DNA from: Pedobacter ureilyticus
GTDB lineage: Bacteria; Bacteroidota; Bacteroidia; Sphingobacteriales; Sphingobacteriaceae
DNA: 64,000 nucleotides
Direction of reading: 5' to 3'
Assembly: GCF_005925345.1 (NCBI RefSeq)
Contig: NZ_SSHJ01000022.1
Coordinates: 1-64,000 of the forward strand
Positions within the stretch are counted from its first letter, which is position 1. Each line of letters starts with the position of its first letter. The notes under the pieces are model-generated. The model was given only the letters and a program-made list of their open reading frames with translations, had not been told where the DNA came from and did not search any database. Shown piece by piece: positions 43,348-51,419 of the stretch. Made by a program: the position numbers and the translations under genes.

Positions 43348-44073
43348 TCACAATTCTGTAACGTATTTCAAAAAAAGGTCTTTAGCTTTTATTTTTTCTG
43401 CTGTAAGCTCGAAGTTTAATTTATCACTAAGATAATCTGCAATATCTATTCCTTTAATAGCAGGCAATTGATTTATTACTGTCGGAATATTAGCAATGCC
43501 TTCTGCCAACGCCATATCAAAATCCTTTAAAAATTCTTTTGAAATGGCTTTGTTAGCCACCCAAGCGGCATACATAAACGGTAGACCTGTAAAGTTCATC
43601 CACTCTTCTCCCATATCGTAAACGTAGTTGAAGTCTGGCTTACGGCCAAAAGTTCTATCGCCAATTAGTACAATTGCATCTGTAGTAGCAGTTTGATCTG
43701 TGGTATAGGTAACCTCTACCTTAAAGTGGTGCTTTAATAGCACTTTTGCTAAATTGTTGGAAGTACGAGATTGAGGATCTAGTTTAACTGTCTTGATTTT
43801 GTTTACAGGTACATCAGAAAAAATAAATACTGAATTTACAGCACCAATGGAGCCAATACAAAATGAACTGATAATTTGTGCGTTCGGTACAAATGGAATT
43901 GCCGCAACCGGAATTAAGCCAATATCCACTTGGTTTTCTATGAGCTTCTTAGCGCAATCTGATGGAATATCTAAGCTTAAGTCTATTTGTTTCAATACCT
44001 GCGCATGTTGGATGCCGTAAATAAACGGCTTGGTATTGGTGTAAGAAACGGCAGAAATTTTTATCTTCTCCAA
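43348..44073 (-). CDS. mqnA: Chorismate dehydratase (menaquinone, futalosine route)
   Basis: A 241-residue protein of the MqnA family: KISAVSYTNTKPFIYGIQ, DIGLIPVAAIPF, LDPQSRTSNNLAKVLLKHHF and AIVLIGDRTFG. MqnA converts chorismate to 3-enolpyruvylbenzoate, the first step of the futalosine pathway. It lies close to mqnE, which performs the next step, with a phosphatase gene between. Confidence 0.93.
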   Translation of the reverse strand: MEKIKISAVSYTNTKPFIYGIQHAQVLKQIDLSLDIPSDCAKKLIENQVDIGLIPVAAIPFVPNAQIISSFCIGSIGAVNSVFIFSDVPVNKIKTVKLDPQSRTSNNLAKVLLKHHFKVEVTYTTDQTATTDAIVLIGDRTFGRKPDFNYVYDMGEEWMNFTGLPFMYAAWVANKAISKEFLKDFDMALAEGIANIPTVINQLPAIKGIDIADYLSDKLNFELTAEKIKAKDLFLKYVTEL

Positions 44074-44079
44074 AACGAT

Positions 44080-44694
44080 TTATAATTGTGCTAAGTGAGA
44101 AGTATTGTTCGAGTCAATTAGGTCGAACTTCTCTCCATCGTATTGTAAACGGTATAAAGTGGTATTTGAATGTGGAAACTCCTCCATGTCACTCATTGGC
44201 CTATCCAACAGTAGGCATAAAAGTAAGCGCATTGCCCTACCATGCATACAGACCAAAATTAACTTTTCTTCAGTTTGTTTTTTAATATGATCCATGGCTT
44301 TTGCCATACGGGCGGCCACTTCGTTCGGACTTTCACCGCCACCAAATTTAGCATCATAATTACCCAATTGCCATTCTTTAACCACTGCTCTAAAAGCTAT
44401 CCTAGCTTCTTCGGTATTGGGTTTGCCTTCCCATTCTCCCCAAGCCAATTCGTCTAATCCGTCTAGTTGTTCCCAAGGTAAACCTAAATCTATAAAGCCT
44501 TTAACTGTTTGGTGCGTTCTAACTAAAGATGAAGTATATACTTTATCAAATTTAACTGACTTATACTTATTAAAGAATGCAGCGGCTTGTGCAATTCCAG
44601 TATCATTTAAGTCGGCATTCACGCCTCTTCCCTGCACTATGCCTAATCTGTTCAGTTCTGTTTCTCCGTGGCGTATAATATAAAGTTCTTTCAT
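44080..44694 (-). CDS. Histidine phosphatase family protein
   Basis: A 204-residue phosphoglycerate-mutase-like enzyme. The phosphohistidine motif is IIRHGET (His9), the second histidine is in VCMHGRAMR. Family members hydrolyse phosphate from sugars, cofactors or proteins. It lies between mqnA and mqnE in the same orientation, 6 bp from mqnA, which suggests but does not prove a role in the same operon. Confidence 0.9.
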   Translation of the reverse strand: MKELYIIRHGETELNRLGIVQGRGVNADLNDTGIAQAAAFFNKYKSVKFDKVYTSSLVRTHQTVKGFIDLGLPWEQLDGLDELAWGEWEGKPNTEEARIAFRAVVKEWQLGNYDAKFGGGESPNEVAARMAKAMDHIKKQTEEKLILVCMHGRAMRLLLCLLLDRPMSDMEEFPHSNTTLYRLQYDGEKFDLIDSNNTSHLAQL

Positions 44695-44717
44695 TAATGA
44701 GTGAATTTTGACTTATA

Positions 44718-44770
44718 GAATGATTGAATTTTGGATAGTAATCGTTTACTTATTCTAAATTCAGTCATTC
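44718..44770. repeat. Long-armed inverted repeat between mqnE and the phosphatase gene
   Basis: GAATGATTGAATTT (44718-44731) is inverted as AAATTCAGTCATTC (44757-44770) with one mismatch over 14 bp, around a 25-nt loop. It fills the 82-bp gap and could form a transcript hairpin that protects or attenuates the mqnE-mqnA message. Confidence 0.75.
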
Positions 44771-44776
44771 GAAATT

Positions 44777-45961
44777 TTAATTGACCACAGGTAATTTATA
44801 ATAAGACGGTTTTACCTCTTCTTCAAAAACAACTTCTGAGTAATCAGTAATTACATTGTATAGCGTATCTCTTTCAATTGGTTTGCGCTTTACGTTCTTA
44901 ATCAATTCTACCAATTCTTTAGTACTCATGGCCGGTGTTTGTTCTTCCGCACCCGCCATTGAATAGATTTTCGTGGTATCATCTAAAGTACCATCAATAT
45001 CATCTACGCCAAAATTTAAACTCAATTGAGCGGTCTCTCTACTAATCATGGCCCAATACGCTTTAATATGTTCAAAATTATCTAGGTAGATACGTGCGAT
45101 AGCGTAGTTACGTAAATCTTCTACTACAGATACTTCAGCTACATCACTCATTTGGTTGTTTTGGTTTCTAAACTTCAAAGGAATGAAAGCTTGAAAACCA
45201 CCAGTTTTATCTTGTAACTGGCGCAAACGCTCCATGTGATCTACCCTGTGCCAAAACTGCTCAATATGACCATATAGCATGGTGGCATTAGAGCGCATTC
45301 CCAATTTGTGAGCCTGCTCGTGAATATCTAGCCATTGTTCCGCATTACATTTATCATGGGCAATTTTTTCTCTAACCTCTGGATGAAAAATCTCTGCACC
45401 ACCACCAGGCATCGAATCAAGTCCTGCTTCTTTTAGATATTTCATACCATCATAGTGACTTAATTTTGCTTTTTTGAAGATGTAGTAATACTCTACTGGC
45501 GTTAAGGCTTTAATATGTAAATCAGGGCGATGTGCTTTTGCTTTGCGGAAAAAATCAGCATAAAAATCTAAGTTTTGCTTAGGTACCACGCCACCAGTAA
45601 TATGTACTTCAGTTACCGGTTCATCATCATATTTCTTAAGGATATCGATCATGCCATCCACTTCCATCTCCCAACCTTCTTCACGCTGCTTAATCATCCT
45701 GCTGTAAGAGCAAAACTTACAATCGTACACACAGATATTGGTTGGCTCAATATGGAAATTCCTGTTGAAATAGGTTTGATCTCCATATTTTTGCTCACGG
45801 ATATAATTGGCCAATGTGCCTAAATAACCTAATTCGGCATGTTCGTATAAATAAACCCCTTCATCAAAACTGATACGTACGCCATCTTTTACTTTAATAG
45901 CGATATCTTTTAATGGTTGAGCTAAATTTGGATTTTGTATCAATATATCTAACGACTGCAC
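44777..45961 (-). CDS. mqnE: Aminofutalosine synthase (radical SAM)
   Basis: A 394-residue radical-SAM enzyme starting at GTG (45961). The 4Fe-4S motif is NICVYDCKFCSYSR (Cys 77, 81, 84). Other signatures are HITGGVVPKQNLDFY, LDSMPGGGAEIFHPEVREKI and RSNATMLYGHIEQFWHRVDH. It joins 3-enolpyruvylbenzoate with S-adenosylmethionine-derived adenosine to make aminofutalosine. Together with mqnA nearby it shows the organism uses the futalosine menaquinone route. Confidence 0.93.
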   Translation of the reverse strand: MQSLDILIQNPNLAQPLKDIAIKVKDGVRISFDEGVYLYEHAELGYLGTLANYIREQKYGDQTYFNRNFHIEPTNICVYDCKFCSYSRMIKQREEGWEMEVDGMIDILKKYDDEPVTEVHITGGVVPKQNLDFYADFFRKAKAHRPDLHIKALTPVEYYYIFKKAKLSHYDGMKYLKEAGLDSMPGGGAEIFHPEVREKIAHDKCNAEQWLDIHEQAHKLGMRSNATMLYGHIEQFWHRVDHMERLRQLQDKTGGFQAFIPLKFRNQNNQMSDVAEVSVVEDLRNYAIARIYLDNFEHIKAYWAMISRETAQLSLNFGVDDIDGTLDDTTKIYSMAGAEEQTPAMSTKELVELIKNVKRKPIERDTLYNVITDYSEVVFEEEVKPSYYKLPVVN

Positions 45962-46090
45962 TGCTTTTTCTCCTTAAATTTTACGCAAAAGTACGTTTAA
46001 TTGTTTAATAGTCGGAGGTTAGAAGTCCGAAAGTCGGATGATATTGACGGACAATTGACGAAGCCCAAGCAACAAACCAACTAAACAACT

Positions 46091-46098
46091 TACCTTTG
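46091..46098 (+). promoter_or_regulatory. Bacteroidota -7 promoter box (TACCTTTG)
   Basis: TACCTTTG matches TAnnTTTG and lies 4 bp before the thioesterase ATG, implying a nearly leaderless message. Confidence 0.5.
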
Positions 46099-46102
46099 TG
46101 CA

Positions 46103-46522
46103 ATGATACAGAACCAATATAGCATTTTTGAAAGTGAGTTAACTGTTCGTCCAGATGATATTGACATGTTTAACCATGTACATAACAGCAAATATTTAGA
46201 TTATGTACTAGCTGCACGTTATGAGCAAATGGAGAAATTTTATGGTATGAGCTGGGAGAAATTCGAGGAAATGGGTTTTGGTTGGGTGGTCTCTAAAGTG
46301 ACCATCGCTTTTAAACGCCCCTTAAAAATGGGCGACCAAATGCTGATTAGAACTGGTATTTTGGAAATGAACGAAAAAGGCAGCAACGTTCAATTCGAAA
46401 TCATCAACAAAAAAACTAGCAAAGTAGCTTCAGATGGTGTATTTGAATATGTGATGATTGATTTAAAAACGCAGCGTTCTTGTAAGGTAACGCAAGAAAT
46501 GATTGAAGCTTATAGTATCTAG
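46103..46522 (+). CDS. Acyl-CoA thioesterase, hotdog fold
   Basis: A 139-residue 4HBT-type protein. VRPDDIDMFNHVHNSKYLDY carries the conserved Asp and the NHVHN active-site segment; KVTIAFKRPLKMGDQMLIRT is the central strand. It hydrolyses acyl-CoA or acyl-ACP thioesters. It is unrelated in detail to the second thioesterase at 52.5 kb. A REP element begins 10 bp after its stop. Confidence 0.9.
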   Translation: MIQNQYSIFESELTVRPDDIDMFNHVHNSKYLDYVLAARYEQMEKFYGMSWEKFEEMGFGWVVSKVTIAFKRPLKMGDQMLIRTGILEMNEKGSNVQFEIINKKTSKVASDGVFEYVMIDLKTQRSCKVTQEMIEAYSI

Positions 46523-46532
46523 AAAATGGTAA

Positions 46533-46557
46533 GCACACGCCGCAGGCGTGCGCTAGC
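46533..46557. repeat. REP element 1 of the RAYT unit
   Basis: GCACACGCC (46533-46541), loop GCA, GGCGTGCGC (46545-46553), then CTAG. Same orientation as the copy at 47754-47774. Confidence 0.9.
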
Positions 46558-46589
46558 AGAGTATGGATTGTTTAGATAATAATAATTTC

Positions 46590-47084
46590 ATGAGACATTT
46601 ATTTCTTTATTTATTTGCTGTTATGATAAGTTATTCTTGTAATAGTAAGCCTACTAATAAGATAGATAATTTGTTAATTCTTGATAGGGATGTAAGAAAG
46701 CATACGTCATTAAATCAATTTACAAGTTTTTGTGTTTCCAAGAAGACAATAAATAATACTGCAGTATGCGATTCTCGGAGTGAAAAATGTCGACCAGGTG
46801 AGCATGACTATAAAAAAGTTTTGAAAAAGATTGGTATTACTGTAAAAATCTTTGACTCACTAAACCAAAGACTTTGTAGAGATGGGTTCAAGACTTATTA
46901 TCGATATGGAGACTATTCAATTTGGGTTGAGGATGGTGCTTTTGGCGATATTTATGGATATCTCATCAATCACAACCATTTGATTTCAGAAGTAAAATCT
47001 TTCGAGTTCGATAATAAATACCATATTGGAATTGGTAAGAAGGTTGACAAGAATGTTTATTATTTTTCAAGTAATTTTAATTAA
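46590..47084 (+). CDS. Small lipoprotein enclosed by REP elements
   Basis: About 164 residues from ATG 46590 (MRHLFLYLFAVMISYSC), with a lipobox at ISYSC. ATG 46563 is possible but adds a hydrophilic MDCLDNNNF before the signal. The mature part has conserved-looking Cys (SFCVSKK, AVCDSRSEKC, RLCRDGF) and a beta-rich C-terminus. No family is recognised. Codon use is more AT-rich than its neighbours, and it lies between two REP copies, so it may have moved with the RAYT unit. Confidence 0.62.
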   Translation: MRHLFLYLFAVMISYSCNSKPTNKIDNLLILDRDVRKHTSLNQFTSFCVSKKTINNTAVCDSRSEKCRPGEHDYKKVLKKIGITVKIFDSLNQRLCRDGFKTYYRYGDYSIWVEDGAFGDIYGYLINHNHLISEVKSFEFDNKYHIGIGKKVDKNVYYFSSNFN

Positions 47085-47139
47085 TTAATATTAAGCGGGG
47101 CTTATAGCATTTAGAAGATAGTAAGCATACCCCATGCTG

Positions 47140-47160
47140 GCGCACGCCTGTGGCGTGTGC
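47140..47160. repeat. REP element 2 (inverted)
   Basis: GCGCACGCC, loop TGT, GGCGTGTGC. It is in opposite orientation to the copies at 46533 and 47754, and lies between the lipoprotein and the stop of the RAYT gene. Confidence 0.9.
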
Positions 47161-47172
47161 ACACAAATATCA

Positions 47173-47715
47173 TTACAGATGAGTAACTTCTATTAAACCT
47201 TTTCCGCCACTATAATCAATAGCACTACTGCGCCACTCATGCGGCTCGTTCACAAAACCCGCTACCACTGGATTATAGTGTATGTAGTTAGCTTTTTGCT
47301 CAATTACTTCAACACTCCATAGCTCAATTGGATGATTATCGTGTTGCCAAAATTGATATCCTTTTACGTTACTACTTTTAGCACCTGCTCGTTTGAACAT
47401 CCACAGCATCCACTCTCGCCTACTTTCTTTTGCATTTTCTTGAATAGCTTTCACTATTTGTTTTGAAGTGGGCTCTTTCAACCTGCCCAAAACCATTTGT
47501 GGGCTTTTATCATCTGTTCTAAATATTAAATGTACATGACTAGGCATGATGCACCAACAAAACACCTCCATTCCTAAGTTTTTTCTGCAATAATTAAAAC
47601 TCTCCAATAAAATCTCGCTGTAAATAGGCCGAACGAATACATCAATCCAATTTACTACTGCAAAGCTCACGAAATATAAGCCTTCTTTATTATGAAATTT
47701 ATATTTGCTACTCAT
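47173..47715 (-). CDS. REP-associated tyrosine transposase (RAYT, Y1/IS200-like)
   Basis: A 180-residue Y1 transposase. HUH motif in WCIMPSHVHLIFRTDD; catalytic Tyr in the C-terminal helix region (ANYIHYNPVVAGFV). GYQFWQHDNHPIELWSVEVI is typical of RAYT-group members. RAYTs nick single-stranded REP hairpins and are thought to spread them. The gene is enclosed by REP hairpins in opposite orientation at 47140-47160 and 47754-47774, the expected arrangement. Length is intact, so it may be active. Confidence 0.93.
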   Translation of the reverse strand: MSSKYKFHNKEGLYFVSFAVVNWIDVFVRPIYSEILLESFNYCRKNLGMEVFCWCIMPSHVHLIFRTDDKSPQMVLGRLKEPTSKQIVKAIQENAKESRREWMLWMFKRAGAKSSNVKGYQFWQHDNHPIELWSVEVIEQKANYIHYNPVVAGFVNEPHEWRSSAIDYSGGKGLIEVTHL

Positions 47716-47753
47716 ATTAGATAAATGAATTTACGATTTTCTTTTAATTAAAA

Positions 47754-47774
47754 GCACACGCCAAAGGCGTGCGC
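47754..47774. repeat. REP element 3
   Basis: GCACACGCC, loop AAA, GGCGTGCGC, then TAGCGC. It lies 38 bp upstream of the RAYT start codon and is inverted relative to REP 2. Confidence 0.92.
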
Positions 47775-47866
47775 TAGCGCTGAGAAATTTTAAAAGCGAT
47801 TTACCTAGGCTCAGTAAGTTTTAAAAGTTTCGATTTTTTTTATTTCTATTTTCAACTTTTTTCCTA

Positions 47867-47874
47867 CTTTTGAG
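47867..47874 (+). promoter_or_regulatory. Bacteroidota -7 promoter box (TACTTTTG)
   Basis: TACTTTTG matches TAnnTTTG, 19 bp upstream of a short leader ORF and 139 bp upstream of the MATE gene. Its position predicts a transcribed leader of about 130 nt. Confidence 0.55.
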
Positions 47875-47893
47875 TATCAAAATCTCAACAACC

Positions 47894-47929
47894 ATGAAGT
47901 TTTTTGCAGTCCGCATCAGAATAGCTTAA
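47894..47929 (+). CDS. Candidate 11-residue leader peptide MKFFAVRIRIA
   Basis: An ATG-TAA frame of 11 codons placed just after a promoter box and before a hairpin, ahead of the MATE transporter gene. The peptide contains Arg-Ile-Arg, an R-x-R pattern of the kind at which macrolide-bound ribosomes are known to stall (as in Erm leader peptides). Too short for family recognition; translation is inferred. Confidence 0.45.
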   Translation: MKFFAVRIRIA

Positions 47930-47963
47930 CAAAGCAGGGCTTCTACATCTTAAAACAATTAAT

Positions 47964-47982
47964 GATGCTAGCTTTTAGCATC
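47964..47982 (+). promoter_or_regulatory. Leader hairpin upstream of MATE gene (attenuator candidate)
   Basis: GATGCTA (47964-47970) pairs with TAGCATC (47976-47982) around a 5-nt loop. GCATC inside the leader ORF (47913-47917) can pair instead with GATGC (47964-47968), so two alternative foldings exist. A T-rich stretch follows from 47989, but not immediately, so it is not a classical terminator. Confidence 0.45.
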
Positions 47983-48013
47983 TCATGGTATTTCCTTTTT
48001 ATTATCTTTATAT

Positions 48014-49438
48014 ATGACACAACCTATTGAGGCAAAATCACGTTTGTCTAATTTTTTTAACGTACTTGTACAGGCATTTAAAGGTGCCGAAATCGATTAT
48101 ACTTCCATCAGTATCAGAAAAGCTATTGTACTTTTGGCAATTCCAATGATGTTGGAAATGATTATGGAATCGGTTTTTGTATTGGTAGATCTTTACTTTG
48201 TAGGGCATTTACCTAATAGCGCCGAAGCCATCCAAATTGTAGGCTTAACCGAATCTGTTTTAACTATTATTTACTCTTTAGCTATGGGTTTGGGCATGGC
48301 CGCTACGGCTGTAGTTGCCCGCAGAATTGGCGAAAAAAATACCGAAGCAGCATCAAGAGCTGGTATGCAAACCATTGCTATCGCCGCAACAATAGCTATC
48401 GTAATCAGTATTATAGGTTTAATTTTTGCCAAGGATATTTTATTACTGATGGGCGCTACAGAAAGTACTGCTACAGAAGGAATTACCTTTGTAAGAATAA
48501 TGATGGGTACCAGCATAGCCATCATGTTACTGTTTCTTATTAACGGTATTTTTAGAGGCGCTGGTAACGCAGCTATCGCTATGCAAAGTTTGTTTATAGC
48601 TAATATCATTAACATTACCTTATGCCCTATTTTAATACGTGGCCTAGGCCCAATACCCGCCCTAGGTTTAACCGGCGCTGCTTTGGCTACTGCAATTGGT
48701 CGTAGCACAGGTGTGCTGTATCAAATTTTCCATCTGGCAAGAGGCAGTAACAATTTACAAATGAAGCTGGCTTACCTAAAGCCTCAGACGGCTCAAATTA
48801 AAGCGATCGTCAAAATTGCAGCGCCGGCAGTTTTTCAATTTAGCATTGCTTCTTGTAGTTATATTTTTTTACAAGAATTGGTAGCTACCACCGCCGGGGA
48901 AGTTGGTTCTGCGGGCTTTTTAACTGGGTTGCGGTTAATGATGTTTTTCATTTTACCAGCTTGGGGACTGAGCAATGCAGCCGCCACTTTAGTTGGTCAG
49001 AACATGGGAGCTGGAAGAATGGACAGAGCAGAACAATCTGTATTGGTAACGGTAAAGTATGCTGCAATTTTTATGGCAGTAGTTACTATATTGTTTTTAA
49101 CCTGTGGACACTTATTTGCGTCGTTCTTTACAGAAAACCAAGAAGTTAGGAAGGTAGCCGTTGAAGCTTTAAGGATAATGAGCTACGGATTTGTACTTTA
49201 TGGTGTAGGAATGGTGCTTATAAGTGCATTTAATGGCGCTGGCGATACTTGGACACCCACTAAAATTAACGTGTTTGTATTTTGGTTGTTCCAAATACCT
49301 TTAGCCTACTTCCTCGCTAAATATTTAACAATGGGACCAACGGGTGTATTTATAGCCATTCCAGTAGCCGAAATTGGAATTACTATTGCTGCTTATTTTA
49401 TCTTTAAGAAAGGTAATTGGAAGAAAATAGCGGTTTAA
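48014..49438 (+). CDS. MATE family efflux transporter
   Basis: A 474-residue inner-membrane protein with about 12 helices in two related halves. Typical MATE segments: KAIVLLAIPMMLEMIMESVF, VLVDLYFVGHLPNSAEAIQI, GNAAIAMQSLFIANIINITL, and the second-half WGLSNAAATLVGQNMGAGRM. It exports drugs or metabolites using Na+ or H+ gradients. The substrate is unknown, but the short ORF and hairpin in its leader suggest inducible, possibly antibiotic-sensing, control. Confidence 0.93.
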   Translation: MTQPIEAKSRLSNFFNVLVQAFKGAEIDYTSISIRKAIVLLAIPMMLEMIMESVFVLVDLYFVGHLPNSAEAIQIVGLTESVLTIIYSLAMGLGMAATAVVARRIGEKNTEAASRAGMQTIAIAATIAIVISIIGLIFAKDILLLMGATESTATEGITFVRIMMGTSIAIMLLFLINGIFRGAGNAAIAMQSLFIANIINITLCPILIRGLGPIPALGLTGAALATAIGRSTGVLYQIFHLARGSNNLQMKLAYLKPQTAQIKAIVKIAAPAVFQFSIASCSYIFLQELVATTAGEVGSAGFLTGLRLMMFFILPAWGLSNAAATLVGQNMGAGRMDRAEQSVLVTVKYAAIFMAVVTILFLTCGHLFASFFTENQEVRKVAVEALRIMSYGFVLYGVGMVLISAFNGAGDTWTPTKINVFVFWLFQIPLAYFLAKYLTMGPTGVFIAIPVAEIGITIAAYFIFKKGNWKKIAV

Positions 49439-49448
49439 TCGTTTAAAA

Positions 49449-49516
49449 CTGTCATTCTGAGCGCAGCGAAGAATCTACTTAATTGATTAAGATTTCTCGT
49501 AGCCTCGGAATGACAG
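49449..49516. repeat. Second-type REP palindrome
   Basis: The arm 49449-49476 (CTGTCATTCTGAGCGCAGCG core) is inverted at 49490-49516 (GCCTCGGAATGACAG core) with several mismatches. It lies between the convergent MATE and ddl genes and may act as a bidirectional terminator. Its sequence differs from the GGCACGAAGCAATC type and from the RAYT-flanking type. Confidence 0.85.
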
Positions 49517-49531
49517 TAGGTTAATGTTCCT

Positions 49532-50512
49532 CTAAATAGTTTCCTCTATTACCTGCGTGTAAAAATCTTGCAATTTCATACCCATAGCAGCTACTTGTTG
49601 TGGTATAAAGCTGGTAGCAGTTTGTCCAGGAATGGTATTGATTTCTATAAAATAAAATTTGCCGGTATGATGCTCCAAGAAGTAATCGATACGCACAATG
49701 CCGCGACAGTTCAGTTTTTGGTAAACGTCGGCCACTACCTGCTCTACCCTAGCCTTCTCTTCTTCGCTCATATCGCCAGGCGTAATTTCTTCGGTAACTC
49801 CGGGAGTATATTTGGCATCAAAATCGAAGAACTCATTTTTGGTTTTAACCTCGGTAGTTGGCAAAACCACAATCTTTCCTTTGGTTTTAAAAACACCAAT
49901 AGAAAACTCTCTGCCTTCTACAAACTCTTCAACCAATACTTGCGTGTCCTCATTAAAAGCTTTATCCAATGCAGCCTGTAAGTCATCAAAGTTTTTAACC
50001 TTACTCATCCCAATACTACTTCCGCCGTTGTTGGGCTTTACAAAAAGTGGGAGTTTCAATTGCGATTTTACCTCTTCTATACTATAATCTTCCTTAAATA
50101 GCTGTAAAGATTTTGCCACGTTTAGGTTTTTGATACCATCTACAATTGCCTTAGTATAGCCTTTGTTCATGGTAATTGAACTAGTTAAGGCATTGCACGT
50201 GGTGTAAGGAATACCCAACATATCGAAATAACCTTGCAATTTACCATCTTCGCCTGGCGAACCATGAATAGCGATAAACACCCCATCAAAAACGATTTTT
50301 TTTCCTTTCAGATGTAAAGAAAAATCATTTTTGTCTACTTCTATTTTTACCGAATCCGCAGGTTCATAAAACCACCCGTTTTCGGTAAGCATAATTTTAT
50401 ATACTTCGTATTTTGTTGTATCTATGTTATGGGCAATAGTTGCAGCACTTTTAACGGAAACAACCCACTCTCCGGTTGTTCCTCCTGTTAGTAACGCAAT
50501 GGTTTTTTTCAT
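49532..50512 (-). CDS. ddl: D-alanine--D-alanine ligase
   Basis: A 326-residue ATP-grasp enzyme. Motifs: AIHGSPGEDGKLQGYFDMLG, LPLFVKPNNGGSSIGMSKVK (ATP loop) and GKFYFIEINTIPGQTATSFI (metal ligands Glu and Asn). It makes the D-Ala-D-Ala dipeptide of peptidoglycan. A TATTTTTG box at 50558-50565 on the minus strand could be its promoter. It is divergent from the PASTA-mltG genes, which also serve the wall. Confidence 0.95.
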   Translation of the reverse strand: MKKTIALLTGGTTGEWVVSVKSAATIAHNIDTTKYEVYKIMLTENGWFYEPADSVKIEVDKNDFSLHLKGKKIVFDGVFIAIHGSPGEDGKLQGYFDMLGIPYTTCNALTSSITMNKGYTKAIVDGIKNLNVAKSLQLFKEDYSIEEVKSQLKLPLFVKPNNGGSSIGMSKVKNFDDLQAALDKAFNEDTQVLVEEFVEGREFSIGVFKTKGKIVVLPTTEVKTKNEFFDFDAKYTPGVTEEITPGDMSEEEKARVEQVVADVYQKLNCRGIVRIDYFLEHHTGKFYFIEINTIPGQTATSFIPQQVAAMGMKLQDFYTQVIEETI

Positions 50513-50606
50513 TATATTTTAAGGTTGGTTAACTGGCTAATCGCCTCTTTTCAAATCCAAAAATAGATAGATTTGTTTTTAATTCACTATAAATATTTTT
50601 TTAAGC

Positions 50607-50614
50607 TAAATTTG
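50607..50614 (+). promoter_or_regulatory. Bacteroidota -7 promoter box (TAAATTTG)
   Basis: TAAATTTG matches TAnnTTTG, 29 bp before the PASTA gene start. Confidence 0.5.
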
Positions 50615-50643
50615 GGCTTCAATTTATAAAACATATACTGCTA

Positions 50644-51411
50644 ATGGGCAACTTTATCGAGTACCTTAAAACCAAATCATTCAGAAGAAATTTAATCGCT
50701 GCGATTTGTACATTTTTTGGTCTACTATTAATTGCGTTTTTTAGTCTTCGCTATTACACCAAACACGGCGATGGCCTAAATGTACCTAACTTAAAAGGAC
50801 TTAAAATTGAAGATGCTATTAGTAAATTAGAAGGACTAGGCTTACGTTACGAAATTGATTCGGTATATATCCAAGATCAACCTCCAGGTATAGTAACCGA
50901 TCAAGACCCTGACCCACAAACATTTGTAAAAGACAACAGAACCATTTATTTAACAATTAACACAAATCAGGCTCCAAATGTGAGGTTTCCAGATATAGAA
51001 ATGAAATCGCTTCGTGAAGCCAAATCTATTATAGAAAGTTACGGATTAAAATTAGGAGATACTACCTACAAACCAGATGTAGCTAAAGATGTAGTTTTGG
51101 AGGTGGTGTTTGGCGGCCAACCAATTAGATCAGGAGAAAGTTTACCCAAAGGCTCAAGAATTAATTTGGTGCTAGGCGACGGGCGTGGCAGCGAAGAGAT
51201 AGAATTGCCTAATTTAACTGGATTAACCATAGATGAAGCTAAGTTTTCATTAAAGGGCGCCATGTTAACCTTAGGCACCATTAATTATGAAGGTACCATC
51301 ACAGATACTGCCAACGCGGTAATTATTTCTCAATTTCCGTTAGTAGCCGATAGTATAACGAAAGTTCGTATCGGTACACCGATAAACTTAACGCTGGCAA
51401 ACAAACCCTAA
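50644..51411 (+). CDS. PASTA domain membrane protein
   Basis: A 255-residue protein with one N-terminal membrane helix (FLIAAICTFFGLLLIAFFSL region, residues about 15-36) and three extracytoplasmic PASTA repeats: VPNLKGLKIEDAISKLEGLG, PDIEMKSLREAKSIIESYGL and LPNLTGLTIDEAKFSLKGAM. PASTA domains bind peptidoglycan stem peptides or beta-lactams in kinases and PBPs. No kinase or transpeptidase domain is attached. It is next to ddl and mltG, supporting a role in wall synthesis. Confidence 0.92.
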   Translation: MGNFIEYLKTKSFRRNLIAAICTFFGLLLIAFFSLRYYTKHGDGLNVPNLKGLKIEDAISKLEGLGLRYEIDSVYIQDQPPGIVTDQDPDPQTFVKDNRTIYLTINTNQAPNVRFPDIEMKSLREAKSIIESYGLKLGDTTYKPDVAKDVVLEVVFGGQPIRSGESLPKGSRINLVLGDGRGSEEIELPNLTGLTIDEAKFSLKGAMLTLGTINYEGTITDTANAVIISQFPLVADSITKVRIGTPINLTLANKP

Positions 51412-51419
51412 ACACTACA

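Noticed and set aside
47964..47982. Hairpin before MATE as a classical terminator
   Set aside because: The T-rich run does not follow the stem directly and the stem is only 7 bp; kept as attenuator candidate instead.
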